DNA from: Delphinus delphis
Taxonomy: Eukaryota; Chordata; Mammalia; Artiodactyla; Delphinidae
Direction: 5' to 3'
DNA: 64,000 bases
Assembly (NCBI RefSeq): GCF_949987515.2
Contig: NC_082696.1
Location: 61,512,447-61,576,446, forward strand
The notes under the pieces are model-generated. The model searched no databases. It saw only the letters and a program-made list of their open reading frames with translations, and had not been told where the DNA came from. The position numbers and the translations under genes were made by a program. This document shows, piece after piece, positions 23,086 through 34,537 of the stretch (its first letter is position 1; each line of letters opens with the position of its first letter).

Positions 23086-24611
23086 ACTGCTGTCTAAAGT
23101 GCATTTAAATGAAATTTGTTTTATCACTAATTATTAGAGGAGAAATGTAATATGCATTAATTAAAAATAACTCAAGCCAGAGAGATGAGATTCTCCTGAT
23201 TCTATTTTCAGAGATTTTTGTCAAAGGAATACTAAGACAGATTTTGCATAATGGAATTATAAGAAAAGAAAATAATGTAATTATAATTTCTTTTTAATTA
23301 TGTATTTGGTGTAAACTGTGCCCCACTAAGATACCAAAGAGATAAATTTTCTTTGGCTCATCTAGTGCTGTTTTAATCTATATTAACACTAATACTACAG
23401 AGCTTATAGATCTCACATTTATGCTATTCTAAAAAACATAATAATTTTCATACTGAAGACTGTGTTCACCTTGGTGAATACTAAATAAAAAGGTATTCAA
23501 TTTTCAAAGTACATTTAGATTGTCTACAGAACCAAAGAGCTATGAATTTATTAAAAGTGCATTATTAGAATCAAATGTAACTAGTCCTCAAATTTATGAT
23601 TTCACATACATATTGACCAGGAAAAAACTGACAGATTATTTACATATATGCAAATGGCATGGATTAAGGGTACTGGTTCAAGTGTGATGCAATGTTATCT
23701 GGCCCTGATTTAGAAAAGTGAGGAGCATTTGCTCCACATAAACTGAATGTTATATCGGTGTGAGTTTCTGTATCTTAGTTAACCTTAACTATAACCAAGG
23801 GGTGCTTGGTTAGCGTTTGCACTATCTGAATCAGGAATCTATACTTCGGGGTGCTTAAGTACTTCAATATCATTCTTGAAATGTACATGTGCAGGTGTTA
23901 TTAATTGTCATTAGTGATTTTAAAATCTTTTTTTCATTGATGAGATAAGTGGTGTGAAAAGACACAGTATGGCTAGAAAGATTTTACCAGTTCCCCACTA
24001 GCAAGTTTAACATTCTCACAGTAAGGAACCCCCACTAAATGGAGACTTTTTCTGGCCAATCTGATTAGAGGATTTTGGCTGACCCTGCCATCAGAATTTG
24101 GCTTCCTACAAGCCAGGTGAAAGATTTACTCCAAGAAAGAGAAAGTAAACAATTGTATTTAACGTAGCTAAAGGGTCAAATAAATGAAGACTGGGGTTTG
24201 ACTGTTGAGTTAAATACCAGAATCAAGAGAAGCTCGCTTTTAGAATTAGAGAGATAAGAGTGGATGTGAAGAATCCAATAGAATGAAAAAAAATATGATT
24301 TTGAACAAAGAGGAGTAAATTGCTAGAATGACAGAATTAAGTTGTAAAATGGGATGAATTCTTGTGCACAAGTAGGGGACATAACTTTGGCTAGGATCAC
24401 TGAGACTTCAACCAGAGGAACAGGAAGAAAGACAGGGAATATTTTCACAGAGGCAGGTAGATTTTATGTGTGATGTGGGTCATGTGGAAGTTCTCTTCCA
24501 ATTGCATCCATTTTGTCAGTGAGTAGGGTAGGAGCAAGTGTTGATGGTTGAAGAGAGAAGATAGCATGAACTGGTCACATGCAAGAGTGGATTGTGAACT
24601 GAAACATGGTT
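23086..24611. other. AT-rich intergenic DNA, nothing recognised
   Basis: No repeat or coding sequence was assigned. Confidence 0.5.
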
Positions 24612-24707
24612 GCTGGCTTGCACAGAGGACCTATTTGAGATGAGGAATAGAAGAACAGACTGGAATCAGTGCGTCCCCTGACACATCTCTTTCTAGGATC
24701 ATGGCCT
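24612..24707 (+). repeat. Direct duplication, copy 1 (96 bp)
   Basis: Begins 'gctggcttgcacagaggac' and ends 'atggcct'. It matches 25351-25446 with 5 mismatches in 96 bases and no gaps, 739 bp apart in the same orientation. The flanks of the two copies do not match. No known repeat was recognised. Confidence 0.95.
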
Positions 24708-25350
24708 TTCCACATGTGTGTTCTTAAAGAGTTTACATCAAACACTCTGTCTCTCTAGGTGGAACATCTTATGAGACTGTGGTAAAATTTCTGGCTCTAT
24801 CTAACCTCAGTTGAGTTCTAGCCCAGAGAAAACATGTGATTGGAAATTATTCAGTGATTTTTAAATATATTCCATTCTAGTTATCAGTTGATCTTTTCTC
24901 TCATCTAAGCACAATTAGGCTTCATGCTCATGAGATTATCGCCAAAGGAAGTTGTTACAAAAGATTTTCTTGAAATGTTGTCTGTGCTTCTAAAATGTTA
25001 GTGATTTGCCTAGCACCTTCAAGATTTCCTTCTCATCTGATTGTGTTGAATGGACCCAAGCCAATTTGGCTGTTGAGCAACTGTTGGGTACTTTGGGTAA
25101 ATATTGGTAGCCTCTGGCAGTTAGAGGTAGGTAGGAGCTATGCATCTTCTCTTTCACGATCTCAATACCAGCTGGTATGTTACAATAACTGCAAGTCTTA
25201 TTCCAAATTCTGGTAAAGATACAAACATTGACTAGAATGCCAACACGAAACAGCCTAGCAATCTGTTCCTGTAGGCTTACTGAAGATCTCACTCTGCCCT
25301 GACCTGACACATTTTAGGGAGCACCTTAATAGGAAGTTTCACTCTGGCCT
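24708..25350. other. Spacer between the two duplicate copies
   Basis: A 106-codon minus-strand frame (24990-25310) starts here. It shows no recognisable domain, membrane segment or codon pattern supporting coding, and the overlapping plus-strand frame is equally open. It is treated as chance. Confidence 0.4.
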
Positions 25351-25446
25351 GCTGGCTTGCACAGAGGACCTATTTGAGATGAGGAATAGAAGAAGAGACT
25401 GGAATCAGTGCATCCTTTGACACATCTCTTTCTAGGATTATGGCCT
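25351..25446 (+). repeat. Direct duplication, copy 2 (96 bp)
   Basis: Partner of 24612-24707 (91 of 96 identical). See that entry. Confidence 0.95.
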
Positions 25447-25520
25447 AGGATTTTGGCTTGTAGGAGGCCAAATGCTTTTTCCCCCTTTTTCCTTACCTTA
25501 CAGGCCTCTAGTTCTCAATA

Positions 25521-26560
25521 CATTTAAAAAGATATCTTCAAATTAACAAGTCCAAAACAGAACTCCTTCTTTTCACTTCTAAACCTGCTCTTCCCTCCAT
25601 CTTTCCCACCTAAACTGTGGCAACTTCATTTTTCCAATTACCTAAGCAAATCTTAATGTTATCCTTGATCCTTCTCTTTCTCTCAAACCCTATATTTCAT
25701 CTCTCAACAAGTTCTGCTGGCTCCACTTTCAAACTACACCTAGAATGCGACTATCAATACCACCTCCCCGGAAAAAGACATCATGATGTCTTACCTAGTT
25801 ACTGAACACATTTCTAATTTTCACACTTCTTCATGTGTTTTGTATAGACTATTCTGAGTATACCAGTCAGCTACAATGCACCATAGGATTGTAAGGATTG
25901 TATTGCATTGACTTTCTACTTTGTGTCTTAAAAGCTAAAGGCTTACTAGTTGTATACATGACCCTCCATGTTCTGGTCACCCAATTCCTCTCTGCCCACA
26001 TCTTCTATTGCTCTTCTAGAGACACTTCTAGAGACACAGACACTCATTCTGTCTGTGTCTCATAGGTCTCTCTTTTTTTTTTTTTTTTTGTGGTATGCGG
26101 GCCTCTCACTGTTGTGGCCTCTCCCGTTGCAGACCACAGGCTCCAGACGCACAGGCTCAGCGGCCTTGGCTCACAGGCCCAGCTGCTCCATGGCATGTGG
26201 GATCTTCCCAGACCAGGGCATGAACCCATGTCCCCTGCATCGGCAGGCAGATTCTCAACCACTGCACCACCAGGGAAGCCCTCATAGGTCTCTTGACTGT
26301 TTCTTGATAACGCTAGGCAGGAACCTGACTTTGGAATTGCTTATTTGCTATTCCCTTCATGTGGAAACCTCTTACCCCGTATTTAAACATATGGCTCACT
26401 TTCAAGTGTCACCATCTCTCTAAGACTCTCTGGCCAATCTTTTAAAATTTGAAAACATGCCCTAGCCCTCTAAAACTATCTATCCCTTTTCCTTTTAAAA
26501 TTTTTATCCCTAGAATTTATCCCTAGAGTATTTTGCTTATTTATTTTATCATCTTCACCA
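25521..26560 (+). repeat. L2 LINE, sense, split by a SINE
   Basis: The left part (25521-26059) reads in L2 order: 'acaagtccaaaacagaactc', 'aaacctgctcttccctcc', 'atccttgatccttctctttc' and 'caacaagttctgctggctcc'. After the SINE (26073-26281) the right part continues with 'catatggctcactttcaagt' (about 26388) and the ORF2-end to 3' UTR texture. This shows one L2 copy interrupted by a later SINE. The frame at 25968-26423 crosses the insertion and is not a gene. Confidence 0.75.
26073..26281 (-). mobile_element. CHR-type tRNA-derived SINE, antisense, with perfect TSD
   Basis: On the minus strand it runs from GGGCTTCCCTGGTGGTGCAG (ending at 26281) to a 17-base A run (26073-26089). A perfect 12-bp target-site duplication, TCATAGGTCTCT, lies at 26060-26071 and 26282-26293. 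It inserted into an L2 element. Intact flanking duplications indicate a fairly young copy, although several former CpG positions have decayed to TG/CA. Confidence 0.95.
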
Positions 26561-26680
26561 AACTTAGGAATTTGAGATCCAGGATGAGAGGTTTTCTTTC
26601 CCCTTCTCTCTCCGCCTCTCTCCCTCTTTTCCTTCCTTCCTTCCTTTCTTTTTCTTCTTCAAGTTCACTCTTAATCTGCC
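26561..26680. repeat. Pyrimidine-rich low-complexity tract
   Basis: A run of CT-rich sequence including (CCTT)n-like units at about 26630-26660. It gives a low-complexity frame at 26533-26733, which is not coding. Confidence 0.8.
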
Positions 26681-26825
26681 TTCTGGTATACTTATCCTAT
26701 CCATTTTCTAGAAAAGAAACTGAAACACAGTGAGGTTAACTCCATTACTCCAGACCCTAGAGCTTATAAGGTGTGGAGCTGAGATTCAAGTCTAGGCAGA
26801 CTGCAACCACAGTCCATGCTTATAA
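26681..26825 (-). repeat. MIR SINE, antisense
   Basis: Landmarks are 'attttctagaaaagaaactg' near 26704, 'aaacacagtgaggttaact' near 26723, 'gtggagctgagattcaagtc' near 26774 and 'ctgcaaccacagtccatgc' near 26801. These match the antisense MIR core and tRNA-related part. Confidence 0.8.
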
Positions 26826-27084
26826 TTTCTACTTAATTTTGTTAACTGATGCAGAATGACATGACAGGTGTTCAAATATTTGTTGAGTAGATTATCCTGC
26901 ATCATCTGGGTGGCATGTCCTGCACTGTCTGGGGGCATAAGCTGTTCTTATGTTGTCTTCCTCTATGTACAAGGTGTGATTCCCCACTTGGACTCTACAA
27001 GGTAAGGGTCATTGGAAGGAGAAAACCACTGCACTCTAGGCATTTCAGAAATCTTTCACTGAATTCAGAAGTTCTAGATCCATA
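26826..27084. other. Intergenic DNA, nothing recognised
   Basis: The 71-codon frame at 26915-27130 has no recognisable feature. Confidence 0.45.
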
Positions 27085-27375
27085 TGTCAATACAGAAGCT
27101 ACTGACACCATGTGGCTACTGAGGACTTGAAATGTGGCTGATTTGACTTGAGACGTGGATAAATGTAAACTACACGCTGGATTTCAAAACAGAGTTTTAA
27201 AAATGTAAATTACCTCCTTAATGCTTTTCATATTGATGATGTGTTCAAATGATAATATTTGGGGTTCACTGGGTCAAATAAATATATATGATTAAAATTG
27301 TTTACTTATTTTGTTTTTGCTTAAAAAATGATTTACGTTGCTCACATTATATTTCGCTTGAACAGCGCCAATGTA
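27085..27375 (+). mobile_element. Non-autonomous hAT element (MER3-like), second copy
   Basis: It shows 'atgtggctactgaggacttg', 'aaatgtggctgatttgactt', 'taaactacacgctggatttc' and a right end 'cgcttgaacagcgcc'. The order and wording match the copy at 11641-11880 but keep more of the right end. Neither copy encodes a transposase. Confidence 0.75.
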
Positions 27376-28959
27376 GACAATAGCTGGGAGGCAAAGGCTG
27401 CCTGTAGAGTCCGTGGTGTGATCTGTCAAGGCTTAGTTTGTCAGCAAAGACGATGACTGAGCTTTTACAGCAAGACCAAGATGATTAGCTCATCCTTAAT
27501 GACATTTTTAAGACAACAATTCCTCCCTTTCGCTTCCATCCTTTACTTGTATGCCCTAGAAAGCATCTCTTTGCTATTTATATTGTCGCTATCTATGCAA
27601 ATGAAGTTTAAGGAAACTGTTACTATATCATTGAAACAGATTGCTAGTAATGTAGTACACTTTGGTATTTCATCAAGCATAAAACTGAATTGTGTTATCT
27701 GAATAAATTTTAGTAAAGTTGGTATTTAAATTGTTAATGTCTCTACAGAGAGGAGAGAGGAACTTGATCTCTGGACTGTAAATAAATTAACTCTGGCCTG
27801 TATGTATTTTCAGTGAGGTATATAGTGATTACTTCACATAATCTCTCTTCACCATCACAGACTATTAACATCACATTTGGCAAACTACAACAGATTGAGA
27901 ATTTCTGCCAGGCCATGTTTAGTTTGTTTTCTAGAAACATATGCTCTGGGACAAGAGGCAATATCTAATTGATTCATGAAAACTAAGGAAATTTTTAGAA
28001 GGTGAGATTCTTTTTTTCCTGACATAAATATATGTCTGTTGTCTGGTAATCATCTATGTCATATTATTTCAAATGAATTGCTTAGTTTTCTTTGTATAAT
28101 GTGAGAGACATCAGATTCCTCTTCTGTGGCATCTTTAAAACTTTAGACTATATATTATTTCCTCATTGAAAAATCTCAAATGATGTTAGACTCTATCATG
28201 CACAGAAGTGTTATACTGAGATCATGACAATAGAGGACAGTAAAGCACTAGGCTTTGTAATTTCACGAGAAAAAATCATCTCGATAGTGGGAAGAAAAAA
28301 CCCAGCATTGCAAACGTGTATACTTTATTCCACTCTAGTTATATATCAGAACACTTTATTTTCATATAGAAGAGAAAATTAAAGAGCTTTTTTAGAAATG
28401 GAAGAGTTGGCACAAAAACTGAAGATCACATGTGAGCTTTAAGCATGTGGTTAAAATTTAAACTTTCTGTTGTTAGTGAAAGTTTTTACTGTTTTATAAT
28501 AGACTTCGGGGATATATGTACTTTTAAATCTATCTCCAATTTTTTTTTTGCTACGACATTATTTGGACACTAATAATAATCTAGCACCTCCCATGAATCC
28601 CTTTTATAGCAATACAATGAAATATGCACAGTTCATCTGCTGTATGTATTTTATGAGCCTGAGTGTAATCAATTAAAGGGAGCGTATTCTGAGTTCACAA
28701 ACACTCTTTTTTCTAGTTCACAGATCTGCCTCTCAAAGTAAAATTTTAATTGAATTTCGTTCATGTTTTAGAAGCATAAAGAGCAGATGTAAAAAAAAGA
28801 AAAACGATTAGCTTGTTATAGACTTTTTCAATATAATTCATAATAGTAATATATAGGCTTATTTACTTTTGTCAAGGTAAATGTTGGCATAAAAAAATAC
28901 CGAATCCTGGCTAAGTAGATTAGCTTTAAAAAAATATGAGTCTATTTTCATCTCAAAAA
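27376..28959. other. AT-rich intergenic DNA, nothing recognised
   Basis: Short open frames (27481-27702 plus, 27743-27961 minus) show nothing to support coding. Confidence 0.5.
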
Positions 28960-28969
28960 TTTTAGACAG

Positions 28970-29178
28970 GGCTTCCCTGGTGGCGCAGTGGTTGAGAGTA
29001 TGCCTACTGATGCAGGGGACACGGGTTCGTGCCCCGGTCCGGGAAGATCCCACATGCCGCGGAGCTGCTTGGCCCGTGAGCCATGGCCGCTGAGCCTGCG
29101 CGTCCAGAGCCTGTGCTCCGCAACGGGAGAGCCCACAACAGTGAGAGTCCCACGTACGGCAAAAAAAAAAAAAAAAAG
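28970..29178 (+). mobile_element. CHR-type tRNA-derived SINE, sense, with TSD
   Basis: It starts GGGCTTCCCTGGTGGCGCAG and has a B-box-like 'ggttcgtgcc' near 29023-29033. It ends in a 17-base A run (29161-29177). The 10-bp duplication TTTTAGACAG flanks it (28960-28969 and 29179-29188; one boundary base is shared with the element). It faces the SINE at 29554-29776 in inverted orientation. The open frames within it are by-products. Confidence 0.95.
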
Positions 29179-29188
29179 TTTTAGACAG

Positions 29189-29541
29189 GTCAATGAAACA
29201 ACCTTCAAATTATAACAGCTGACAAAAAGATTTTTAGGTAAAAAGCATAAAAATCTGTTCAACACATGGCAGAGCTAACTGCATGGGTAATGAGAAGACA
29301 GTTTTGTTTTTTGTTTTTTTTTTTTAATTTGGGGTTTTTATATGCCTTCCTAATTTCAATAGTAATACAGTTCGGAATCACAAATGCTAGAGATTTAAGT
29401 TCTCTACCTTTCTGCCAAATCTAATATAAGTTACTTTAACTTTACTCAGATAGGTTATTTCATATTGGAGTAGGAATTAGGGAATGACCTCACTCACAGG
29501 TTCATAGTAAACCGTATGATACTTTTCGGTTTTTGAAATAA
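29189..29541. other. Spacer between two inverted SINEs
   Basis: AT-rich, with a T-rich run near 29300-29325. Nothing was recognised. Confidence 0.5.
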
Positions 29542-29553
29542 CTAGTTGTGATG

Positions 29554-29776
29554 GGTTTTTTTGGTTTGTTTTTGGTTTTTTTTTGTGGTACGCGGGCCTC
29601 TCACTGTTGTTGCCTCTCCCGTTGCGGAGCCCAGGGTCCGGACGTGCAGGCTCAGCGGCCATGGCTCACGGACCCAGCCGCTCCACGGCACGTGGGATCT
29701 TCCCGGACCAGGGCACGAACCCGTGTCCCCTGCATCAGCAGGCGGCCTCTCAACCACTGCGCAACCAGGGAAGCCC
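29554..29776 (-). mobile_element. CHR-type tRNA-derived SINE, antisense, with TSD
   Basis: On the minus strand it starts at 29776 with GGGCTTCCCTGGTTGCGCAG and ends in an impure A-rich tail (29554-29584). Target duplications CTAGTTGTGATG (29542-29553) and CTAGTCGTGATG (29776-29787) differ by one base. It is the right partner of an inverted SINE pair. Confidence 0.94.
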
Positions 29777-29787
29777 TAGTCGTGATG

Positions 29788-31234
29788 TTTCTATAACACG
29801 TTTTTGTTTATATATATGAAACATTAAGACTTTATCCCATTCAAACTCTTTGCTCTTAAATCATAGTGACAGAAGAGACTATATAGAAGTATGAGTTTAC
29901 ATTTATGTTAGAATAAAAATAAAGCACAATTCAGATGATTTCAGTATGAATGAATTTTTAACCAGTTGGCTGAATAATAAATGATTCAAAATATTTTATT
30001 AAATATCAGTTTGCCTCAGTATAGTAAGACAGTGGGCCCTGTGACTGCCCTACTTACATAATGTATATTCTTCCTTTGTGCACATCATTGTAAATCATTT
30101 CATGTCTACTTTCAGTCCACTTGCTCTTGATTGTCTTACTTTTCATGAAGTCAGAAAATTATATAACTAGAAATAAGGCATTTAAATAATCATCCATTCT
30201 ACTGACTTTATGTTAGTGATTTCAGGCATTTTCTGAGAAATAGCTAGAATATTATATGCTTCTTATGGCCCTCGATAGTGACACATCAAGTGCAAGCCTC
30301 AGTAAATTGGCATTTACTGCAGTTAAGATGTATTTGAATGAGAACCAGGTGAACTTGAATATCATATGGCCCAATAATTAACATGAAGTCATTGTTGACA
30401 AATTAGCATGACGTCATTTCAATCACATGGAGAAAATATATACATATTTCATGACAGAAACTGTGAGTTAAATAGGGCTTCACTGGCACTAGCATAAAAC
30501 TCATTCAAGATCTCTAGATCAAAACCTGAGAGCCAATTCAAAAAGTCATTTATTTACTTGTTTGAACTAGTCATATGGTAGTGAATTAGGATCTAGGGCT
30601 TTTATACAATAAACTTTATATTCATTGAAGTTTTTATTCTTGAGGTTTCCTCACTTTGTATGTCTGTGTATATATTTTAAACGTTTTAAAGACAAAAGAT
30701 GAACAGTAGCAGATTCATAATATAGAAAATAGAAATACATAAAAAAAATGAGTAAGAAGCTTGAATAAAAGATCTTATATCTTCAAGAGGTAGGCCAGTT
30801 TTGCTATTTCTTCATTCTACCTGGAGCTCAAGAACAAGGACATTTGAACTGGGAATGAGCTTATTCACCTGAAAATGCCAGTAGGTTGAATAGTTCAACA
30901 AAACTGTAATACAGCATTTTGATGTATTTGGAACCAAGATCAATAAAGAACTTTTTAAATGTTTCACTAGAGGCATTAATGAGGCTGTTATCATTGAGTA
31001 GTTTCTCTTGCTAACTCCCAAAGTGCTAATAACATAATAATATAGAATGAAATCCTAATAGAATAATAATTTCTGCCAGCAACCCAGAATAGAAAATTTT
31101 ATTATGTGTGCCGTGGGATCATTTGTGTAAACGTCGCAAAGAATCAAGCGGCTGTTTGCATTAGTGTTACTAGAATTCCGGGAGCCTTCAAAGGAACACA
31201 AATGCCAATTTATTTAAAATAGATTCGGCCATAA
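29788..31234. other. AT-rich intergenic DNA, nothing recognised
   Basis: It includes a perfect CRE palindrome TGACGTCA at 30409-30416. The minus-strand frame 30812-31021 shows no domain. Confidence 0.5.
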
Positions 31235-31415
31235 TTCCACTTGACTGACCCATTCACCTTTCTCAGAGCTTTGCTCAAATCTCACCCTCTCATTGAGGCC
31301 TATGTGACAAATTTATTTACTACTGTGCTCCCTACCCCTCCAGTCCCATAACCCCTTAAATTCTGATTCCCATCTTCCTGCTCTACTATTTTTTTTTCCT
31401 TTTCCCCCCAATTCC
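31235..31415 (+). repeat. L2 LINE fragment, sense
   Basis: It contains 'gagctttgctcaaatctcac', 'cctctcattgaggcctatgt', 'accccttaaattctgattcc' and 'ttcctgctctactattttt'. This is the order found just upstream of the L2 3' end. Confidence 0.72.
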
Positions 31416-31669
31416 ACTGTAAGACTAGGATTTCCAGAAAAGTATGACTTGTGTTAAATGTTGAATCTTTCAGCATAATAACTATAGTTAGTACTAGAAC
31501 ATATTAATGAGATGATTATTTTCCAGGTTGGGATCAAAATATCTCTAACAAGTTCTTCACCTCATTCAATCTTCACTCTATTCAAATTCTAACATGTTCT
31601 TCTGACATCATTACTGATTTTCTTTCTCTTTCCATGACTGTAATATATCCAAGAAGACACTTACATTTT
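31416..31669. other. Unassigned intergenic DNA
   Basis: Nothing was recognised. Confidence 0.5.
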
Positions 31670-32110
31670 TAGAAGCCACATTGAGAAATATTAGTTATAA
31701 AATATATACTTATTAAAGAAATTTCTAAATATAGAAAAAGCTTACTAGTAGAGAAAAAAATTTCCCCTGTTCTCCCATACCCAAAGTCATTCATTGTAAA
31801 CACATTTCTGTATCCCCTTCCACTACTTCTTCGGTTCCAGTTATCCTCTGATAGCTGATTTTATATTGTGATATTTTTAACAAAACAGTATAGCAGAAAT
31901 ACTTCCTAAATTGTCATGAGGTCTTCAACATCTTCATTTTTAATGGCTGCATATTATTGTATAAAATGTAAGTGCTCTACTTTTCTCCCACATTTCCTTA
32001 TTTTTGTTTGTAGTTTGCCTGGAGTGCTTCTAAGTCTGCAGTCGCCTTTAGTTCTATTCCGAGGATTATCATCGTACTTCTGAGAATTTTTGTAACTTGC
32101 AAGGATTAGG
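31670..32110 (-). repeat. Possible old L1 fragment, antisense
   Basis: 'cccaaagtcattcattgtaa', 'tatcctctgatagctgattt' and 'tttttaatggctgcatatta' resemble the antisense 3' part of an old mammalian L1. The copy is strongly diverged and its limits are uncertain. Confidence 0.4.
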
Positions 32111-32750
32111 CATTTAAAGCCAAGGGAGAGATAAGGTGTTTATGCTTATTCCCTGCCTTTTGGAGAAATCTATGCTTTGATTTCTTCCCAGAGTCTATAG
32201 ACGTGTCATTTATCTTATCCCCTTGCTGTAGATTTGTTTTTGAAAATTTTCAAAATTTTTGACAGGAATTCAGATAAGGCATATTCTACTCTGTCTTCTC
32301 ATTGCATTTTAAAGATAATAAATCCCTTTTAGATATTCTAAAAAAAGACTTTTATATTATTATTCATAATTGCTTTCTCTTTCTCTATAGTGCAAATCAA
32401 CATTGTCTCACTCCATGCTTGTTGAAATATATCCCATAATTATTACAATCACCAGTGATCTTTCAAAAACCTTTCTATATAGCCACTGATTTACATGAAA
32501 TCTTTCATTAACTTGTTATATAACTAAATATAACCCACATCTTATTATTTAGGTATTATATCTCATATTTTACTATAAAACTATAAAATGTGACAGGAAT
32601 AAATATTTTATAGGACTCAAGATAGCCTGTTTAAAGCCAGCGAACCTTCCTCAATCCCCTTTTAGTTTTGTAGGATAATCAGCCCTACATTTTTAGTGTA
32701 ATGTATAAATTTACAAAACTCATTGTATTTTCTCTCAGAGAGCTGGTAAT
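32111..32750. other. AT-rich intergenic DNA, nothing recognised
   Basis: No repeat or coding region was assigned. Confidence 0.5.
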
Positions 32751-32759
32751 AAGATACAT

Positions 32760-32988
32760 AGATAGCTAGTGGGAAGCAGACGCATAGCACAGGGAGATCA
32801 GCTAGGTGCTTTGTGACCACCTAGAGGGGTGGGATAGGGAGGGTGGGAGGGAGGGAGATGCAAGAGGGAAGAGATATGGGAACATATGTATAACTGATTC
32901 ACTTTGTTATACAGCAGAAACTAACACACCATTGTAAAGCAATTCTACTCCAATAAAGATGTTTAAAAAAAAACTATTTTGGAAAAAA
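32760..32988 (+). mobile_element. 5'-truncated L1, 3' UTR only, sense, with TSD
   Basis: It begins inside the L1 3' UTR ('agatagctagtgggaagcag'), passes a G-rich stretch (32825-32860) and 'gattcactttgttatacagc', and ends with 'caataaagatgtttaaaaa' plus an A-rich tail (32963-32988). The 9-bp duplication AAGATACAT flanks it at 32751-32759 and 32989-32997. At about 229 bp it is a typical severely 5'-truncated insertion. The 'aataaa' is its own polyadenylation signal. Confidence 0.92.
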
Positions 32989-32997
32989 AAGATACAT

Positions 32998-34537
32998 CCA
33001 GGTAAAACTATCTGGAAGATCCTTCCATAGACATGCTTAACATGGCCCAGTTAAGAAGGACCCATTCCATTTGTGTATGACCTGTTTATTCAACAGGTGT
33101 CATATTAACAATGCAATTACATTGGCCTGGATGATTCATGGGACAAATTAAAGCATTGAATAAAGTATTACTGTAATCATTACCCTTCATTGTAAGTGAG
33201 AATTTTCACAGCATTATATAAGTATTATGCAACATAAAGTTAATAGGGAAACAGTATTAACCATGCTTGTGTTTTGTTATTATTTATGTATACAGGTTTC
33301 CTTTGGTGTTTTGAGTGGTGAAATGAGTATAATGTATTATGGAAACAATTACTACAGAGTAATAATTGCTCATACTGTGTTCAGCATTCATGCCCAATCC
33401 CCCAGGTCACTAATTTAGAATGAATGCATTCGTTGGCAAGTTCCAACTCTAATCTGCCCAGTCATTTTAGAATAAACGTTATATGTAAGAGGTAAAATTT
33501 TGATCAAATTTGTGTTATTATCAGAATTCCTCTTATTTAATAGACAATGTATACCTATGGTATATATAGGTCTACATTACAGACATTCTGCTTACTTCCT
33601 GTTTGCTGTCCACTTACTGACCACTGCAGCTCTGATATCCCTTGGTAATATACTGATTGACCTAGATCAAGGATACTGGGTAGCAATAATGTGATTAGGT
33701 TGACAAGAATGGCAGGAAATGAAATTTACTAGTTTATGCGCTTCCAATTTTCGGAACCCTGGTTAAATATTTGTTATCAGTAATAACTGTACTGAAGCTA
33801 TCTTAAGATGTATTAAAATTTTAATAAAAAATTATATATTTCTTTAGTTATCTAGGTAAGAAATTGCTAAAGATGCTAATATGTAAAGAGCAACACCGGA
33901 CCACATAGAAAAGCTTTCCTCTTCATCCACTAGTGTTTTTCATTAATTCAGGTTGTGTATTATTCTGTTTTTCAGCTTCCTAAAATGAACACCAATTCTA
34001 ATAGAAATAAGGCTAGCTAGACACCTAATACTCTGTCTAGCAATAAATAGGCAGAAATATGCCTTAACTTCTTGCTTTTTCAGAGCAGAACCAGAAGAGT
34101 CTGGATGGCCAAGTTGAAGACTTGCTTTTTTATTTGTGAAAGATGTTTGCATGCCAGTAAAAATACATAGTTAAATTCAAGAATGGTTTGAAAGAGTGTA
34201 AGGTTACTAGATAAATGAATCTGTGGTAAGATGTAGTACTTCTTTCAAATACTGAAGTTTAATATCTTTATATATGCAATTATAATGTAATTGTATTTAG
34301 TGTATATTTATGTAATATAGTCAAAAATAAAATTTATGAGATGTGCAATTTCACATTTTTTTTGTTTGGTTTTGTTTTTAATCTCACAGAAGCAATTTGC
34401 AACTCTTTGAGAGATGGGCCAAGTGTCTGTGAGCTATATCAGATGGTGACTCTCTGAATACTATGAGACAAAAGCAACATTCATTTCCTCTTCTCTCCCT
34501 CCAGAATTTAAAGTGTCAGTTTTTAAATAAAAATATA
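32998..34537. other. AT-rich intergenic DNA, nothing recognised
   Basis: Several 60-70 codon frames occur on both strands; none has a recognisable domain. Confidence 0.5.

Noticed and set aside
24990..25310. 106-codon minus-strand open frame
   Set aside because: No domain, signal peptide or coding bias is visible; the opposite strand is also open over much of it. Random frames of this size are expected in 64 kb.
24612..25446. The repeated 96-mer as a CRISPR array or paired LTRs
   Set aside because: Only two copies, no short regular spacers, no TG...CA ends and no retroviral interior between them.
28970..29045. tRNA-like head of SINEs as a real tRNA gene
   Set aside because: A and B boxes are present but the sequence does not fold as a complete cloverleaf and continues into the SINE body and A tail.
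28988..29215. Open frame inside the SINE (also similar frames at 26044-26262, 29542-29757 and 48785-49048)
   Set aside because: The same peptide appears in every SINE copy because the GC-rich SINE body lacks stops; it is not a protein family.
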